Positions 8,398 to 16,318 of a stretch of DNA of 35,924 nt are shown piece after piece (position 1 is the first letter of the stretch; each line of letters opens with the position of its first letter). Origin of the DNA: CAYWXK01 sp964462515 (GTDB lineage Bacteria > Planctomycetota > Phycisphaerae > Sedimentisphaerales > Anaerobacaceae). The notes below the pieces were generated by a model that did not search any database, was not told where the DNA came from, and saw only the letters and a program-made list of their open reading frames with translations. Both the position numbers and the translations under genes were made by a program. Location: contig CAYWXK010000041.1 in assembly GCA_964462515.1 (NCBI GenBank), forward strand, positions 1-35,924. The letters run 5' to 3'.

Positions 8398-8541
8398 ATT
8401 ATGAGTCAACAGGTCATGGCCTGCCAGGGCAAATACCTCAATTTTTGGTGACCTTGGCGGCAGTAAATATGAAAAACGCCTCAAAACCATTGCGTTGCAG
8501 GCAAGATTCTTGTATTTCTATATAGTTAAATGGTTTGGCTA
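8398..8541. repeat. Diverged direct repeat, copy B (pair at 111-253)
   Basis: This is the second copy of the repeat described at 111-253, offset by 8287 bases and in the same orientation. It ends about 60 bases before the ATG of the Tat-signal TIM-barrel gene. Sequence outside the copies is unrelated on both sides, so the match has clear limits. Confidence 0.75.
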
Positions 8542-8603
8542 TTCAAAAGTTTAATCTGGGAAATTCCAAACAATTTGCCATTGATACCCGACAGGAGATT
8601 GCC

Positions 8604-9569
8604 ATGAAAAAACAAACCGGCCTGTTGTCTCGTCGTGATTGTCTGAAACTTGCTGGTGCCGTCACCCTCGCTGTGCCGTTGGCCGGCAGGGCAGCCGAGG
8701 ATCTCAAGTCCAAGGCAAAAAAGAACCTTAAGCTGGCCATCTTTACCGGCGTGTATGCCTCCCTGCCCTTGGAAGAGGCCGCCAAGAAAATCAAGGCAGA
8801 TGGTTTTAGCGGCGTTGTGCTGGAATACGCCTTCGCCGACGTCCGTTTTGACCCCTTCGCGCCCGATTGGGAGGCTGCGAAAAAGATGACAAGTTGCCTG
8901 GAACGTAACGGGATCAAGGTGGTCGGCCTGTATGGTTACTACAATGTGGTCGCTCCGGATCCGGAAAAACGCAAACGTGGTGAGCAGCGGATGCAATTTC
9001 TGATTGAGAACTGGAAACGTCTGGGGTCCCACAATATCTCCACCGAAACTGGGTCGCTCAACCCGCAGTCGGAGTGGAACGATTCGCCAGAGAACGCCAC
9101 GGAAAAGGCCTACCAGCAATGCCGTGCTTCGCTGGAGAAGTTCGCCAAGCTGTCGGAGAAGACTGGCGCCGTAATCTCTATCGAGCCCTATTGGAAAAAC
9201 GTCATCGGCTCTGCCGAGCGGGCGGAGCGACTATTCAGCGATATTCGGTCGCCAGCCCTCAAACTGGTGATGGATCCGTGCAATTATTTTCACAAAGCCG
9301 AGCTTGCCAAGATGCAGACGATGCTCAAGGACATCTTCCAGCGGGTCGGGAAACAGACCGTTCTGGCACACGCTAAGGATGTCAAGGGTTCGGCCAATGT
9401 CGATGACACCGAATTGCCTGCTTCGGGTAAAGGCGTGCTCGATTACCCGCTGTATTTGCGACTGCTGGCGCAACTGGACCGTGAAATGTATCTGGCAGTC
9501 GAGCATCTCACGCTCCCCGAGGTCCCTGTAGCACGAGATTACGTGCTTGCTCAGTTCGAGAAAATATAG
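8604..9569 (+). CDS. Tat-exported sugar phosphate isomerase/epimerase-like TIM-barrel protein
   Basis: The 321-residue product starts with a clear twin-arginine signal (SRRDCLKLAGAVTLAVPLAG, residues 9-28), so it should be exported folded. The mature part fits the AP-endonuclease-2/xylose-isomerase-like TIM barrel. Likely metal ligands are Glu194 (ISIEPYW), Asp224 (VMDPCNY), His256 (LAHAKDVK) and Glu300 (LAVEHL). Members isomerise or epimerise sugars and related compounds; many planctomycete Tat-exported members are uncharacterised. The ATG at 8604 is chosen because AGGAG lies at 8593-8597 and the Tat signal begins there; the longer open frame from 8535 has neither. It stands alone, 716 bases after the epimerase gene. 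Confidence 0.87.
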   Translation: MKKQTGLLSRRDCLKLAGAVTLAVPLAGRAAEDLKSKAKKNLKLAIFTGVYASLPLEEAAKKIKADGFSGVVLEYAFADVRFDPFAPDWEAAKKMTSCLERNGIKVVGLYGYYNVVAPDPEKRKRGEQRMQFLIENWKRLGSHNISTETGSLNPQSEWNDSPENATEKAYQQCRASLEKFAKLSEKTGAVISIEPYWKNVIGSAERAERLFSDIRSPALKLVMDPCNYFHKAELAKMQTMLKDIFQRVGKQTVLAHAKDVKGSANVDDTELPASGKGVLDYPLYLRLLAQLDREMYLAVEHLTLPEVPVARDYVLAQFEKI

Positions 9570-10002
9570 GAAAATAAGCCTATAGAATGAATAACCGATT
9601 CCGACAGCAACTCCACCGAATTGGCTGACGCCGATGACAGATGCGGAACTACTCTTGTGGATCAAGAATCTTCGGCCTCAATGTGGAAAAGTGATATCCA
9701 TCCGACTTACTGAGGAACGTAATAGTAATATACCAAGGAAGAGTAATTGGCGGTGGTATTGTTCTGATTCCCGCGTTCAGAGGAAATGATTATCGATTTT
9801 TGAAAGTGAATTTTGCCTGACCAAGACATCTGTTCTGCATCAGGCGCGGTCTTGGTGAGTGATAAGGTCAGCAAGCATCTGTTACTAATTACGGTTTAGT
9901 GTTGCGATTGTGGCTAAGCAACATGAAGGGACGGGCCAAATCATTAGCGGTGTCTAAAAAGTGTCGGTCAACAGTAGTCAGGTGGATTACATGAGCCAGT
10001 GA

Positions 10003-10025
10003 TTTGCACCAAAATTTGCACCAAA
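10003..10025. repeat. Tandem pair TTTGCACCAAA
   Basis: The 11-base unit TTTGCACCAAA occurs at 10003-10013 and again at 10015-10025, a 12-base period. It lies about 260 bases from the truncated tRNA. Repeats of this size can be recombinase arm-type sites, but no recombinase gene is present here. Confidence 0.45.
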
Positions 10026-10168
10026 CAGGTACGTTTAGCCTACAGTTAGCTTTCGGTTGCGTTTCGGCCAGCATCATAAGCACTCATATGACGTGCATTA
10101 GTTTAAAATTCTTTCGAAAATTTTGAAGGTGTTTTTGCAGGTTTTTTGTGGAGTGGTTATTTAAAAAA

Positions 10169-10190
10169 ACTACAACCAAACTACAACCAA
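10169..10190. repeat. Tandem pair ACTACAACCAA
   Basis: The 11-base unit ACTACAACCAA occurs twice without a gap, at 10169-10179 and 10180-10190. It resembles in length and spacing the pair at 10003-10025 and lies about 95 bases from the tRNA fragment. Confidence 0.45.
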
Positions 10191-10282
10191 AAGATGCAAT
10201 ATCTGCGATTTTTGCGATATTTACCAATTGCTAAGCAATGAAACCAGCGATACTTGTGAAAAACCAAGCTTTTTATCAAGTT

Positions 10283-10319
10283 TTATGAGTCCACTGCTCT
10301 ACCGCTGAGCTACGGGCCC
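10283..10319 (-). tRNA. 5' half of a tRNA-Met-type gene (CAU anticodon), truncated
   Basis: Read on the minus strand from 10319, the sequence has a 7-base acceptor strand GGGCCCG and TA at positions 8-9. A D arm follows (GCTC, loop AGCGGTA, GAGC), then the 5' anticodon strand GTGGA and loop CTCATAA with anticodon CAT. It stops exactly at the end of the anticodon loop (37 bases). The expected complementary strand TCCAC, the T arm with GTTCGA and the 3' acceptor are absent from the following sequence. It is therefore a half gene, non-functional as it stands, consistent with recombination within the anticodon region. Confidence 0.7.
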
Positions 10320-10400
10320 TAAGCTATATATGATAATATCAATCTGGCCAATTGCTGCAATATTTTTTAAACGATTCGGCTATGTTTGATGCGAAAGCGT

Positions 10401-11708
10401 CTAATCTTTAGCGGAGAGGCTTGCGCAAATTAGTTCTTCATCGTTTCTGGCGTAAATATGTTTGTAGGCGAAGGCCGGGTGCGACCAGCAGACCCCGCCT
10501 CGCTGGTCGAGCTGCCCTTGTGTCGGATTGATGACCCTGGTGCGGCTAATTTCCTGGAATCCTTGAGGCGATAATTTGCTAATGATAAGTTCGCCGCGTT
10601 CATTGAACATCCATATATTATCTTTGTGTCTTACAAAATGAATGTTGGCCCAGCGGGCTTTGGGGACAGCATCAAGACTTTCCCAGATGCGGTTGCCGGT
10701 GTGCAAATCCAGGCAGCGAAGTTCGCCGTAGCTGTCAGCACCATAAATGTAATCGCCTTGCAACAGAGGGGTAGATATACAGCAATGCAGGCTATCGGTC
10801 CTCGTTTCGCTTGCCCCTTTTCGTCTCCAGACCGCTCTTACAGTAAGCTCATCAGTATTCAGCTTAAGTAACAACGAGCCGTCAAAAAAACTTGATACGA
10901 ACAGAAAATTATTATGTGCTACTGGAGTAGAAATATTTTGCTCGGATGCAAAAGGATGCTCCCAGTATAGTTTCCCGCTGTTGGGGTCGAGGCCGACCAC
11001 ACGCTCACCTGTGCAGCAAATCATCACTCGCTTTCCGGCCTGTTCTATGACAATTGGCGCCGAATATGAAGCAACATCATTCAGTGCTCGCCACTGTTCT
11101 TTTCCTGTGATTTTATTAAACGCAACAAGGCAGGCGCTATTTTCGCCGCCGATTTGCACAATAGCTAATTCGTCCTCCACCAGCGGCGCCGCTGCAATTC
11201 CCCACATTGGCATCCTGATTTTGTATTCGGTGTAAAGGTCTTTACTCCACAGGACTGTTCCTTTAGCTGCGTCAAAACAGAAAAAGTGTCCCATAGTGCC
11301 GAGCGAGTATGCACGCCCGTCGTTAATGGTGACTGATGCACGTGGGCCATCGCGGTAGGCAACCCTTTCATATTTACATTCGTCCGTGTGAGACCAGATT
11401 TTTTCACCGGCCATAGCATTGAAGCAGTGAATGCGTTCAGCTTCGCTTGGAGCTGTCAAACGGTCGGTAATATAAACTCGGCCGTCGGCGACCGTTGGCC
11501 CGCTGTAGCCGCTCGCAATTTTGGCACGCCAGCGGATTGGTAATTGAGCATCATCGAATCTTTCAATAATACCTTCTTCCTGCCAGACTCCATCTCGATT
11601 AGGACCCCGCCATTGGGGCCAATCTGCAGCACAGGCCCCGGTGCAGAATATCGACACCACAATTATCGCCAAGCCCGCGGCTTTTCTTGTTGTTTTTTTG
11701 CTATTCAT
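10401..11708 (-). CDS. Exported PQQ-type beta-propeller repeat protein
   Basis: The 435-residue product has a Sec signal (hydrophobic AGLAIIVVSIFCTGACA, about residues 11-27) directly followed by ADWPQWRGPNRDGVW, the typical mature start of planctomycete PQQ-like propeller proteins. Repeats with GKxxW or KGTVLW spacing (GEKIWSHT, KGTVLWSKDL, GKEQWRAL, GKLYWEHP, GNRIWESL) indicate about seven to eight blades. Such proteins resemble BamB and PQQ dehydrogenases but usually lack shown enzyme activity. ATG 11708 is preferred to the upstream TTG at 11732 because the signal begins there. It is divergent from the broken gene at 11862. A paralogue lies at 32723-33952. Confidence 0.87.
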   Translation of the reverse strand: MNSKKTTRKAAGLAIIVVSIFCTGACAADWPQWRGPNRDGVWQEEGIIERFDDAQLPIRWRAKIASGYSGPTVADGRVYITDRLTAPSEAERIHCFNAMAGEKIWSHTDECKYERVAYRDGPRASVTINDGRAYSLGTMGHFFCFDAAKGTVLWSKDLYTEYKIRMPMWGIAAAPLVEDELAIVQIGGENSACLVAFNKITGKEQWRALNDVASYSAPIVIEQAGKRVMICCTGERVVGLDPNSGKLYWEHPFASEQNISTPVAHNNFLFVSSFFDGSLLLKLNTDELTVRAVWRRKGASETRTDSLHCCISTPLLQGDYIYGADSYGELRCLDLHTGNRIWESLDAVPKARWANIHFVRHKDNIWMFNERGELIISKLSPQGFQEISRTRVINPTQGQLDQRGGVCWSHPAFAYKHIYARNDEELICASLSAKD

Positions 11709-11861
11709 TTTCCACAAAATTAAACAACTCAATTGTCTCTCAATTTATCAATTACTTTATCGAAAATTGGATTAAAAAACAATTGTTTATCGCTATTTTT
11801 GTTCCACTATGGCCTCAAAAAGTGTAGAATATTATTTATCAAAATTTTGAAAGGAAAGTCT

Positions 11862-12046
11862 ATGAACCACAAAAAACTTTCAAGACGCGATTTTATTCGT
11901 GATACTTCTTTGATGACCGCAGCTACTGTTGCTGTCAGACATTCGGCAAAATCGCCTTCGAAGCCGAAGACTCCCGGATGGAATTCCGCAACATCGTCCT
12001 TATTCCAATCCTTAACGATACAGTTGCTTTGGAAAGGTCCCGTTAG
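11862..12046 (+). pseudogene. Collapsed gene: Tat-signal start joined to a DUF1080-type tail
   Basis: The frame opens at ATG 11862, after AAGGAAAG at 11851-11858, with a good Tat signal (LSRRDFIRDTSLMTAATVAV). About 28 codons in, the protein-like reading moves to another frame: GKIAFEAEDSRMEFRNIVLI, ending at the TAG at 12044-12046. That tail matches the usual C-terminus of DUF1080 (3-keto-disaccharide hydrolase-like) domains, where a G-x-I-x-x-x-A-E block is followed by VEFRNI. The ~200-residue body is missing, so a deletion plus a frameshift destroyed the gene. In the original frame it stays open to 12056 with an unnatural tail. Confidence 0.6.
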
Positions 12047-12070
12047 TGAACGATAATGAATCTTGTATTT

Positions 12071-12172
12071 GTCATTGCGAACCCCCGCTGCCTCGCTTTT
12101 GCTTGCCTCTGTGTCTCTCGACGCAAGTCGAGGCAGCAGGCGAAGCAAAACGGCGGGGGTGAAGCAATCTCA
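12071..12172. repeat. Palindromic intergenic repeat with CATTGCGA / GAAGCAATCTC ends
   Basis: The element runs from gtcattgcgaacccccg to cgggggtgaagcaatctca, whose ends are near inverted repeats of each other. Inside it, CTGCCTCG (12088-12095) pairs with CGAGGCAG (12129-12136). It resembles the REP-like repeats with a CATTGCGA start seen between genes of many environmental bacteria. It lies between the collapsed Tat/DUF1080 gene and the dockerin gene and could form a long hairpin RNA. Confidence 0.65.
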
Positions 12173-12218
12173 TTTTATTAAGGTGAAGGCATTATATCTC
12201 TTATGTCTTTAAGCCATT

Positions 12219-13052
12219 TTAACGCACCCTTGACCATGTATTCGGGTCATTCGCATCCCAAAGCCACTCGCCTGAAAAAAGAGATAAATCATTATAATCA
12301 ACAGTGCCGTTTCTGTCTATGTCAGAATAAGCATCTAAATCATTAACGTCAGAGCCGACATTTGCTCCAAAAGTATTAGGGTCGCTTTCTTCGCTTCTGC
12401 CAAAATTTCCCGCCCAAATTGCAAAATCTAAGCCATTAACTTTTCTGTCGCGGTTTAGGTCTGCGTGGTTATAAAAAAAGACTTTTCTTTTATCATAAAC
12501 CCCTGTTTTAGAGCCATCTACATCTGGCAGAGGAAAATCTCCTCCCTCATTGTTAATAACATATTTAATATCAGCAACAATATTATTAGAATCATTAGCA
12601 TCTCCTAAAAATATGTTTTTCCAAGTGAAGTTTGTATCAACTACTATTTTAAATCTTAGCATATTATTAACAGTTCCAGAAAAACCACCTGTATTTGTCA
12701 AATCTAAATTATAAGTTGTAGTGCTATTTGCAGGTCTTGCATCAGTACTATAATCAAGACCAGTATAATGATTATTAGAATAAATATGAAGGGGCCACGG
12801 ACCATCAAGATAACTAGAATCATAATTGTTATCATGACCTTCTGTTGCTCCATCAATATGAACAATTTTCATGCGATCACCAGAAACACTATCACTTATA
12901 TTGTATACATCTAGCCTCAATCCTTTAACATTTCCTGCGTAAATTAGTAGCAATGAAATAATAAGGACAGCCATCATAATTTTCCCATACCCGGAAAAGA
13001 TGGAGGTGAACAATGTAGGGAACAGTAGTAGATTGCGTAAGAGCTTTTTCAT
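12219..13052 (-). CDS. Exported dockerin-type-repeat protein
   Basis: The 277-residue product has a long hydrophobic N-terminus (residues 8-43, including MMAVLIISLLLIYAG) acting as signal or anchor. A beta-rich middle follows with no family I recognise. The C-terminus has two dockerin-like calcium loops: DLNRDRKVNGLDFAIWAG (198-215) and DIDRNGTVDYNDLSLFSG (244-261). Dockerins bind cohesins in cellulosomes; in planctomycetes they are common on secreted proteins and the partner is usually unknown. ATG 13052 is chosen because an AGGAGA sequence lies ~8 bases before it; the frame stays open to 13283 only because it reads through a repeat element. The gene is strongly AT-rich: 12661-12720 has 15 G or C in 60 bases. 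Confidence 0.8.
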   Translation of the reverse strand: MKKLLRNLLLFPTLFTSIFSGYGKIMMAVLIISLLLIYAGNVKGLRLDVYNISDSVSGDRMKIVHIDGATEGHDNNYDSSYLDGPWPLHIYSNNHYTGLDYSTDARPANSTTTYNLDLTNTGGFSGTVNNMLRFKIVVDTNFTWKNIFLGDANDSNNIVADIKYVINNEGGDFPLPDVDGSKTGVYDKRKVFFYNHADLNRDRKVNGLDFAIWAGNFGRSEESDPNTFGANVGSDVNDLDAYSDIDRNGTVDYNDLSLFSGEWLWDANDPNTWSRVR

Positions 13053-13105
13053 TTTATATTTCTCCTGAAGATTGTCTGCATTTTTTGACAAACCTCGTCC
13101 ATTAT

Positions 13106-13233
13106 CCGCCTTCGCAGTCACCGACACTCCAATACTGCCAATACTACTCTGCGAAGAACGCTGCGCAGCACGAGAGCTTCGGCGGATTCCGCCGACCTTT
13201 CTTCGCCAGCCGAAGCGGGTTACGCGAAGGCGG
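13106..13233. repeat. Palindromic repeat element with 10-bp inverted ends
   Basis: CCGCCTTCGC at 13106-13115 is the exact reverse complement of GCGAAGGCGG at 13224-13233. Between them are smaller palindromes, including TCGGCGGATTCCGCCGA and a run of gaagaacgctgcgcagc type. The whole looks like a small non-coding mobile or REP-like element. It sits 54 bases upstream of the dockerin gene start and so lies in that gene's probable promoter or leader. Confidence 0.65.
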
Positions 13234-13373
13234 GAGAAAGGAAGGAACCACGGGCTTTGCCTGTGGGGCTCCATTTTAGTCAATACAAATTATATCAGAA
13301 CGGAAAGAAAATTTCAAGTGAAAACAATGCTCAAAGTTAGGGGGTTTTTCATAAGCTCAATCATAGCAAGTCC

Positions 13374-13394
13374 CTCCGAAGCCAGACTTCGGAG
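13374..13394. repeat. Short hairpin CTCCGAAG/CTTCGGAG
   Basis: CTCCGAAG (13374-13381) and CTTCGGAG (13387-13394) form a perfect 8-bp stem with a 5-base loop. It lacks a following T run, so it is more likely a repeat unit than a terminator. Confidence 0.5.
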
Positions 13395-13562
13395 AGCTCA
13401 GTCGAGCCGAAACAGGCATTTATCAATAATCAGGACAGGCGCCGTTTCCGGCCACATTTGCCGGTTTGCGGCCTAATTTGGTAGTAATCTACTCTTATTG
13501 CCTTTGCCACATAAAGCTATTTTCTGTAACAGCCCCTGGCTTAGGAAACTTCTTATCTGCAT

Positions 13563-13708
13563 CATCTCGAGCGGAGTCGAGGGATTGGTGCGGGGCAAGC
13601 GCCTAAATAGTTTTGCATTATCCGAACAGATTAGGCAAAATAACTTGGTTTACAAAGTTCGGGTAGTCCTGGATGTTGTGCCGTGCTCTTCGACAAGCTC
13701 AGGACAAG
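13563..13708. repeat. REP-like motifs CTCGAGCGGAGTCGAG and CTTCGACAAGCTCAGGAC
   Basis: CTCGAGCGGAGTCGAG at 13566-13581 is an imperfect palindrome of the widespread TCGAGCGxAGTCGA type. CTTCGACAAGCTCAGGACAAG follows near 13688-13708. Both motifs are familiar intergenic repeat sequences in environmental bacteria. Together with 13106-13233 and 13374-13394 they make this gap a repeat cluster. Confidence 0.5.
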
Positions 13709-13791
13709 CCGGCGACGGCTAAACTATGAACAGAAATCGCGATTTGTTCCTTTAACAATAGAGGTAACAATAAATCCGGAGAAAAATCATT

Positions 13792-15696
13792 ATGGCGCGA
13801 AAAATTCAGATACTAATCAGTTGCCTTCTAATCCCGGTCTGTGTTTGTCAGGCTGTTGATTCTGCTAAGTTGAGTCCGCAGGTTTCGATTTATCAGAATA
13901 CCGTCAACGGCGTATTTATAGAAAAGAACGGCAAAACACTGGTTATTTACGGCGACCCTGCTAAATGTTTAAAGAAAGTGGATATGATTCTTTTCACACA
14001 CAGCAGACGAGATGTAGTCTGTGCCGGTAGAGATTTAGTAGAAAACGGCGCTGAATCTATAGTGCCTCTTCGTGAAGCTGACAAATTTTCTAAAGTTGAC
14101 GATTTCTGGAAATCCTTTGCTACAAAAAGATTACACGACTACGAGCAGCAAGGCACCAAGATACTTGCTAAATCATTGAGAGCCGACAAACAAGCTAAGG
14201 ATGGGGACATTCTTAACTGGCAGGACCTGAAAATAAGGGTGATAGATACGCCCGGATACACCAGAGGCGCGGTTTCCTATTTTGTGAACGTGGATAATTT
14301 AGAATATGGTTTTGTAGGAGATATTATTTTCGGCGAGGGGCAAATTCTGGATTTGTATAGCCTCCAGGATGCTGTCCCCGATGCACAGATTGGAGGCTAT
14401 CACGGATACGCCGGAAGGCTGGGTGAGCTGATAAAAAGTTTGCGCAAGGTCCTCGACCAAAATCCCGACATTCTCGTTCCCGCTCACGGCCCAGTTATCA
14501 GAAACCCAAAGGCGGCTATCGAACTTCTAATTCAAAGGCTGCAGGCAGCATACACAAACTATTTATCTATCAACGCCGGACACTGGTATTTTAAGGAGCG
14601 ATGCCAAACTCTCGCTGCTAAAGTTTTAGATGCCCCTAATGATGTTAAATGGATGCCTTACGCGACGGTCATAAAAAAAGAGCCGCCGAGCTGGGTCGTT
14701 CCTATTGCGAATTCACGGCTTCTGTTATCGCAGGAAAGGACCGCATTTTTAATCGACTGCGGGTCGAAGGCCATTATTGATGAGATTAAGAAAATGAAGG
14801 AAAGCGGGCGGTTGTCCGGTCTCGATGGCGTGTTTATAACGCACTACCACGACGACCATACGGATAAAATCTCCGAGCTTGTTCAGGAGTTTAATTGTCC
14901 GGTATATGCCAGTCAGCAATCAAAGGATATACTTGAACATCCTGAGGCATATCATCTTCCATGCTTGACATCAAATAGGATTATCGGTTTGTCTGCTGTG
15001 GCCGATGGATATAAAATGCGGTGGAAGGAATTTAATCTGACCTTTTATTATTTCCCGGGTCAGACCTTATATCACGATGCACTATTTGTTGAGAAAGACG
15101 GCGCAGAGAAAATATTTTTTATCGGCGACTCCTTTACTCCATCCGGCATCGACGACTACTGTCTGCAAAATCGCAATTTTCTGCACCCGGCAATGGGATA
15201 CTTTTATTGTCTGAAATTTCTGAAGAAAATGCCTTCGGGTTATCTATTAGTCAATCAGCACGTCTTTGAACCTTTTTGCTTTGATAATAAGCAACTGGAC
15301 TACATAACAAAAGCCCTGAAAGAGCGAAGAGAAATACTGGCTGATTTATTTCCCTGGGATGAGCCAAATTATGGGATAGACGAGTGCTGGGCCAGGATTT
15401 ATCCGTATGGCCAAAAAGCTAAGGCGGGAGAAAGTATAGAAACTGCTGTTAAAATCTTCAACCACTCAGACTCTTCGCAGGTATATATAGCCCGTCTGAA
15501 TGTTCCGGAAGGTTTTTTATTAGAACCTAAAAGTGCTTCAATAAAGATAAAGCCGCGAGAGGAGGCTGAAGCCCTCTTCAAAATAACTCTACCGAAGCAG
15601 GTCACGCAGAACATTTACGTAATTACTTCGGACATAAAATTTGGGAAGTGGGACTTGCGTCAATGGTGCGAATCAATTATAGAGGTCTATCCCTGA
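13792..15696 (+). CDS. Exported protein with two metallo-beta-lactamase-fold domains
   Basis: The 634-residue product has a Sec-type signal (residues 1-22). Domain one (about 30-240) is a degenerate MBL fold. FTHSRRDVV keeps His70 and Asp74 of the HxHxDH motif but loses its other two histidines; GDI (Asp177) and VPAHGP (His232) are present. Domain two (about 300-500) is intact: THYHDDH (351-356), His428 (YHDALF), Asp446 (FIGDSF) and His490 (NQHVFEP). A beta-sandwich-like C-terminus (about 540-634; AGESIETAVKIFNHS) resembles NPCBM-associated/NEW3-type domains. MBL folds hydrolyse esters, lactones, phosphodiesters or sulfates at a zinc centre; no substrate is evident. GGAGA precedes the ATG by about 9 bases. 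It stands alone, convergent with the lipoprotein gene. Confidence 0.82.
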   Translation: MARKIQILISCLLIPVCVCQAVDSAKLSPQVSIYQNTVNGVFIEKNGKTLVIYGDPAKCLKKVDMILFTHSRRDVVCAGRDLVENGAESIVPLREADKFSKVDDFWKSFATKRLHDYEQQGTKILAKSLRADKQAKDGDILNWQDLKIRVIDTPGYTRGAVSYFVNVDNLEYGFVGDIIFGEGQILDLYSLQDAVPDAQIGGYHGYAGRLGELIKSLRKVLDQNPDILVPAHGPVIRNPKAAIELLIQRLQAAYTNYLSINAGHWYFKERCQTLAAKVLDAPNDVKWMPYATVIKKEPPSWVVPIANSRLLLSQERTAFLIDCGSKAIIDEIKKMKESGRLSGLDGVFITHYHDDHTDKISELVQEFNCPVYASQQSKDILEHPEAYHLPCLTSNRIIGLSAVADGYKMRWKEFNLTFYYFPGQTLYHDALFVEKDGAEKIFFIGDSFTPSGIDDYCLQNRNFLHPAMGYFYCLKFLKKMPSGYLLVNQHVFEPFCFDNKQLDYITKALKERREILADLFPWDEPNYGIDECWARIYPYGQKAKAGESIETAVKIFNHSDSSQVYIARLNVPEGFLLEPKSASIKIKPREEAEALFKITLPKQVTQNIYVITSDIKFGKWDLRQWCESIIEVYP

Positions 15697-15831
15697 AGCA
15701 TCGCGGACACCGAAACGTCAACCTATATAAAAGCCGGTCCACAGAAAAGATTAACAGCCTTTTGTTCTTTGCATTATAACGGCCAACTTCGAACATTTCC
15801 GTTTTTGAGCGCCTACTTTTTTATAACCCTA

Positions 15832-16290
15832 TCAGTTCCCGGAGGTGATGTAGTATCTGCGCCCCTTTTCGGTCTGGATGCTGGAAAGTCTCATAGTCAG
15901 GTTGTATGAACCATTCTTATTAAAGTATTCTTCCGATGCGTAGGGAACCTCGGAACCATCACCGGTCGGCTCGCCAAAGACGTATTTCACAGGAGTGTCG
16001 CTCTTACATATCTCGGCCCAGCCCCGCTCCCATGAACCTGAGCCAGGCCAGAGAACCTCAATTTCTCTGTAGTTCTTGGATGCCCTCGCTTCCCAGAAAG
16101 CTTTTGCAACTGCTTCCGGTGAGCCGGGCCACTCGCTTCGGGCTGCGATAATCGTCAGAGCTTCGTCTTTGACCTCTTCAAAAGTCTTCTTACCTGTGGG
16201 CTGTTTAGAACACGATGCCAGAAGGGCCACGGATGAAAAGCAAACCATAATAGTCAGAACAGCCGGTAGTCTGGTCTTCCCTTTAATCAT
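15832..16290 (-). CDS. Small lipoprotein of unknown function
   Basis: The 152-residue product has a signal ending in the lipobox LASC with the lipidated Cys27. After it are a short helical part and a mixed alpha/beta region (about 50-150; AVAKAFWEARASKNYREIEV, then GRRYYITSG at the end). The layout suggests a small NTF2/DUF4878-like domain, but I am not sure. An AGGAGAG sequence lies 6 bases before the ATG. It starts 28 bases after the FG-GAP gene stop and is probably the third gene of the 19618-15832 operon. Confidence 0.65.
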   Translation of the reverse strand: MIKGKTRLPAVLTIMVCFSSVALLASCSKQPTGKKTFEEVKDEALTIIAARSEWPGSPEAVAKAFWEARASKNYREIEVLWPGSGSWERGWAEICKSDTPVKYVFGEPTGDGSEVPYASEEYFNKNGSYNLTMRLSSIQTEKGRRYYITSGN

Positions 16291-16318
16291 TTCAACTCTC
16301 CTATCCTTTACCTGTTTC

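Larger units (their letters stand above)
9570..10282. other. Long intergenic region, possible relic of an integrated element
   Basis: No recognisable gene is seen. A 51-codon frame (9634-9789, plus) and a 64-codon frame (9889-10083, minus, with VWCKFWCKSLAHVIH) read somewhat like protein but match no family I know. Two short tandem direct repeats lie at 10003-10025 and 10169-10190. The region runs up to a tRNA half-gene at 10283-10319, which makes a decayed integration site plausible. Confidence 0.4.
13234..13791. other. Intergenic region carrying several short palindromic repeats
   Basis: No gene is recognised. The plus-strand open frames here run through repeats and have no ribosome site. 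The stretch holds the hairpin at 13374-13394 and the repeat-like motifs at 13563-13708, and ends in the leader of the double-MBL gene. Confidence 0.5.

Noticed and set aside
13072..13476. 134-codon plus-strand open frame
   Set aside because: It runs through the palindromic repeat element, has no ribosome site and shows no protein-like pattern.
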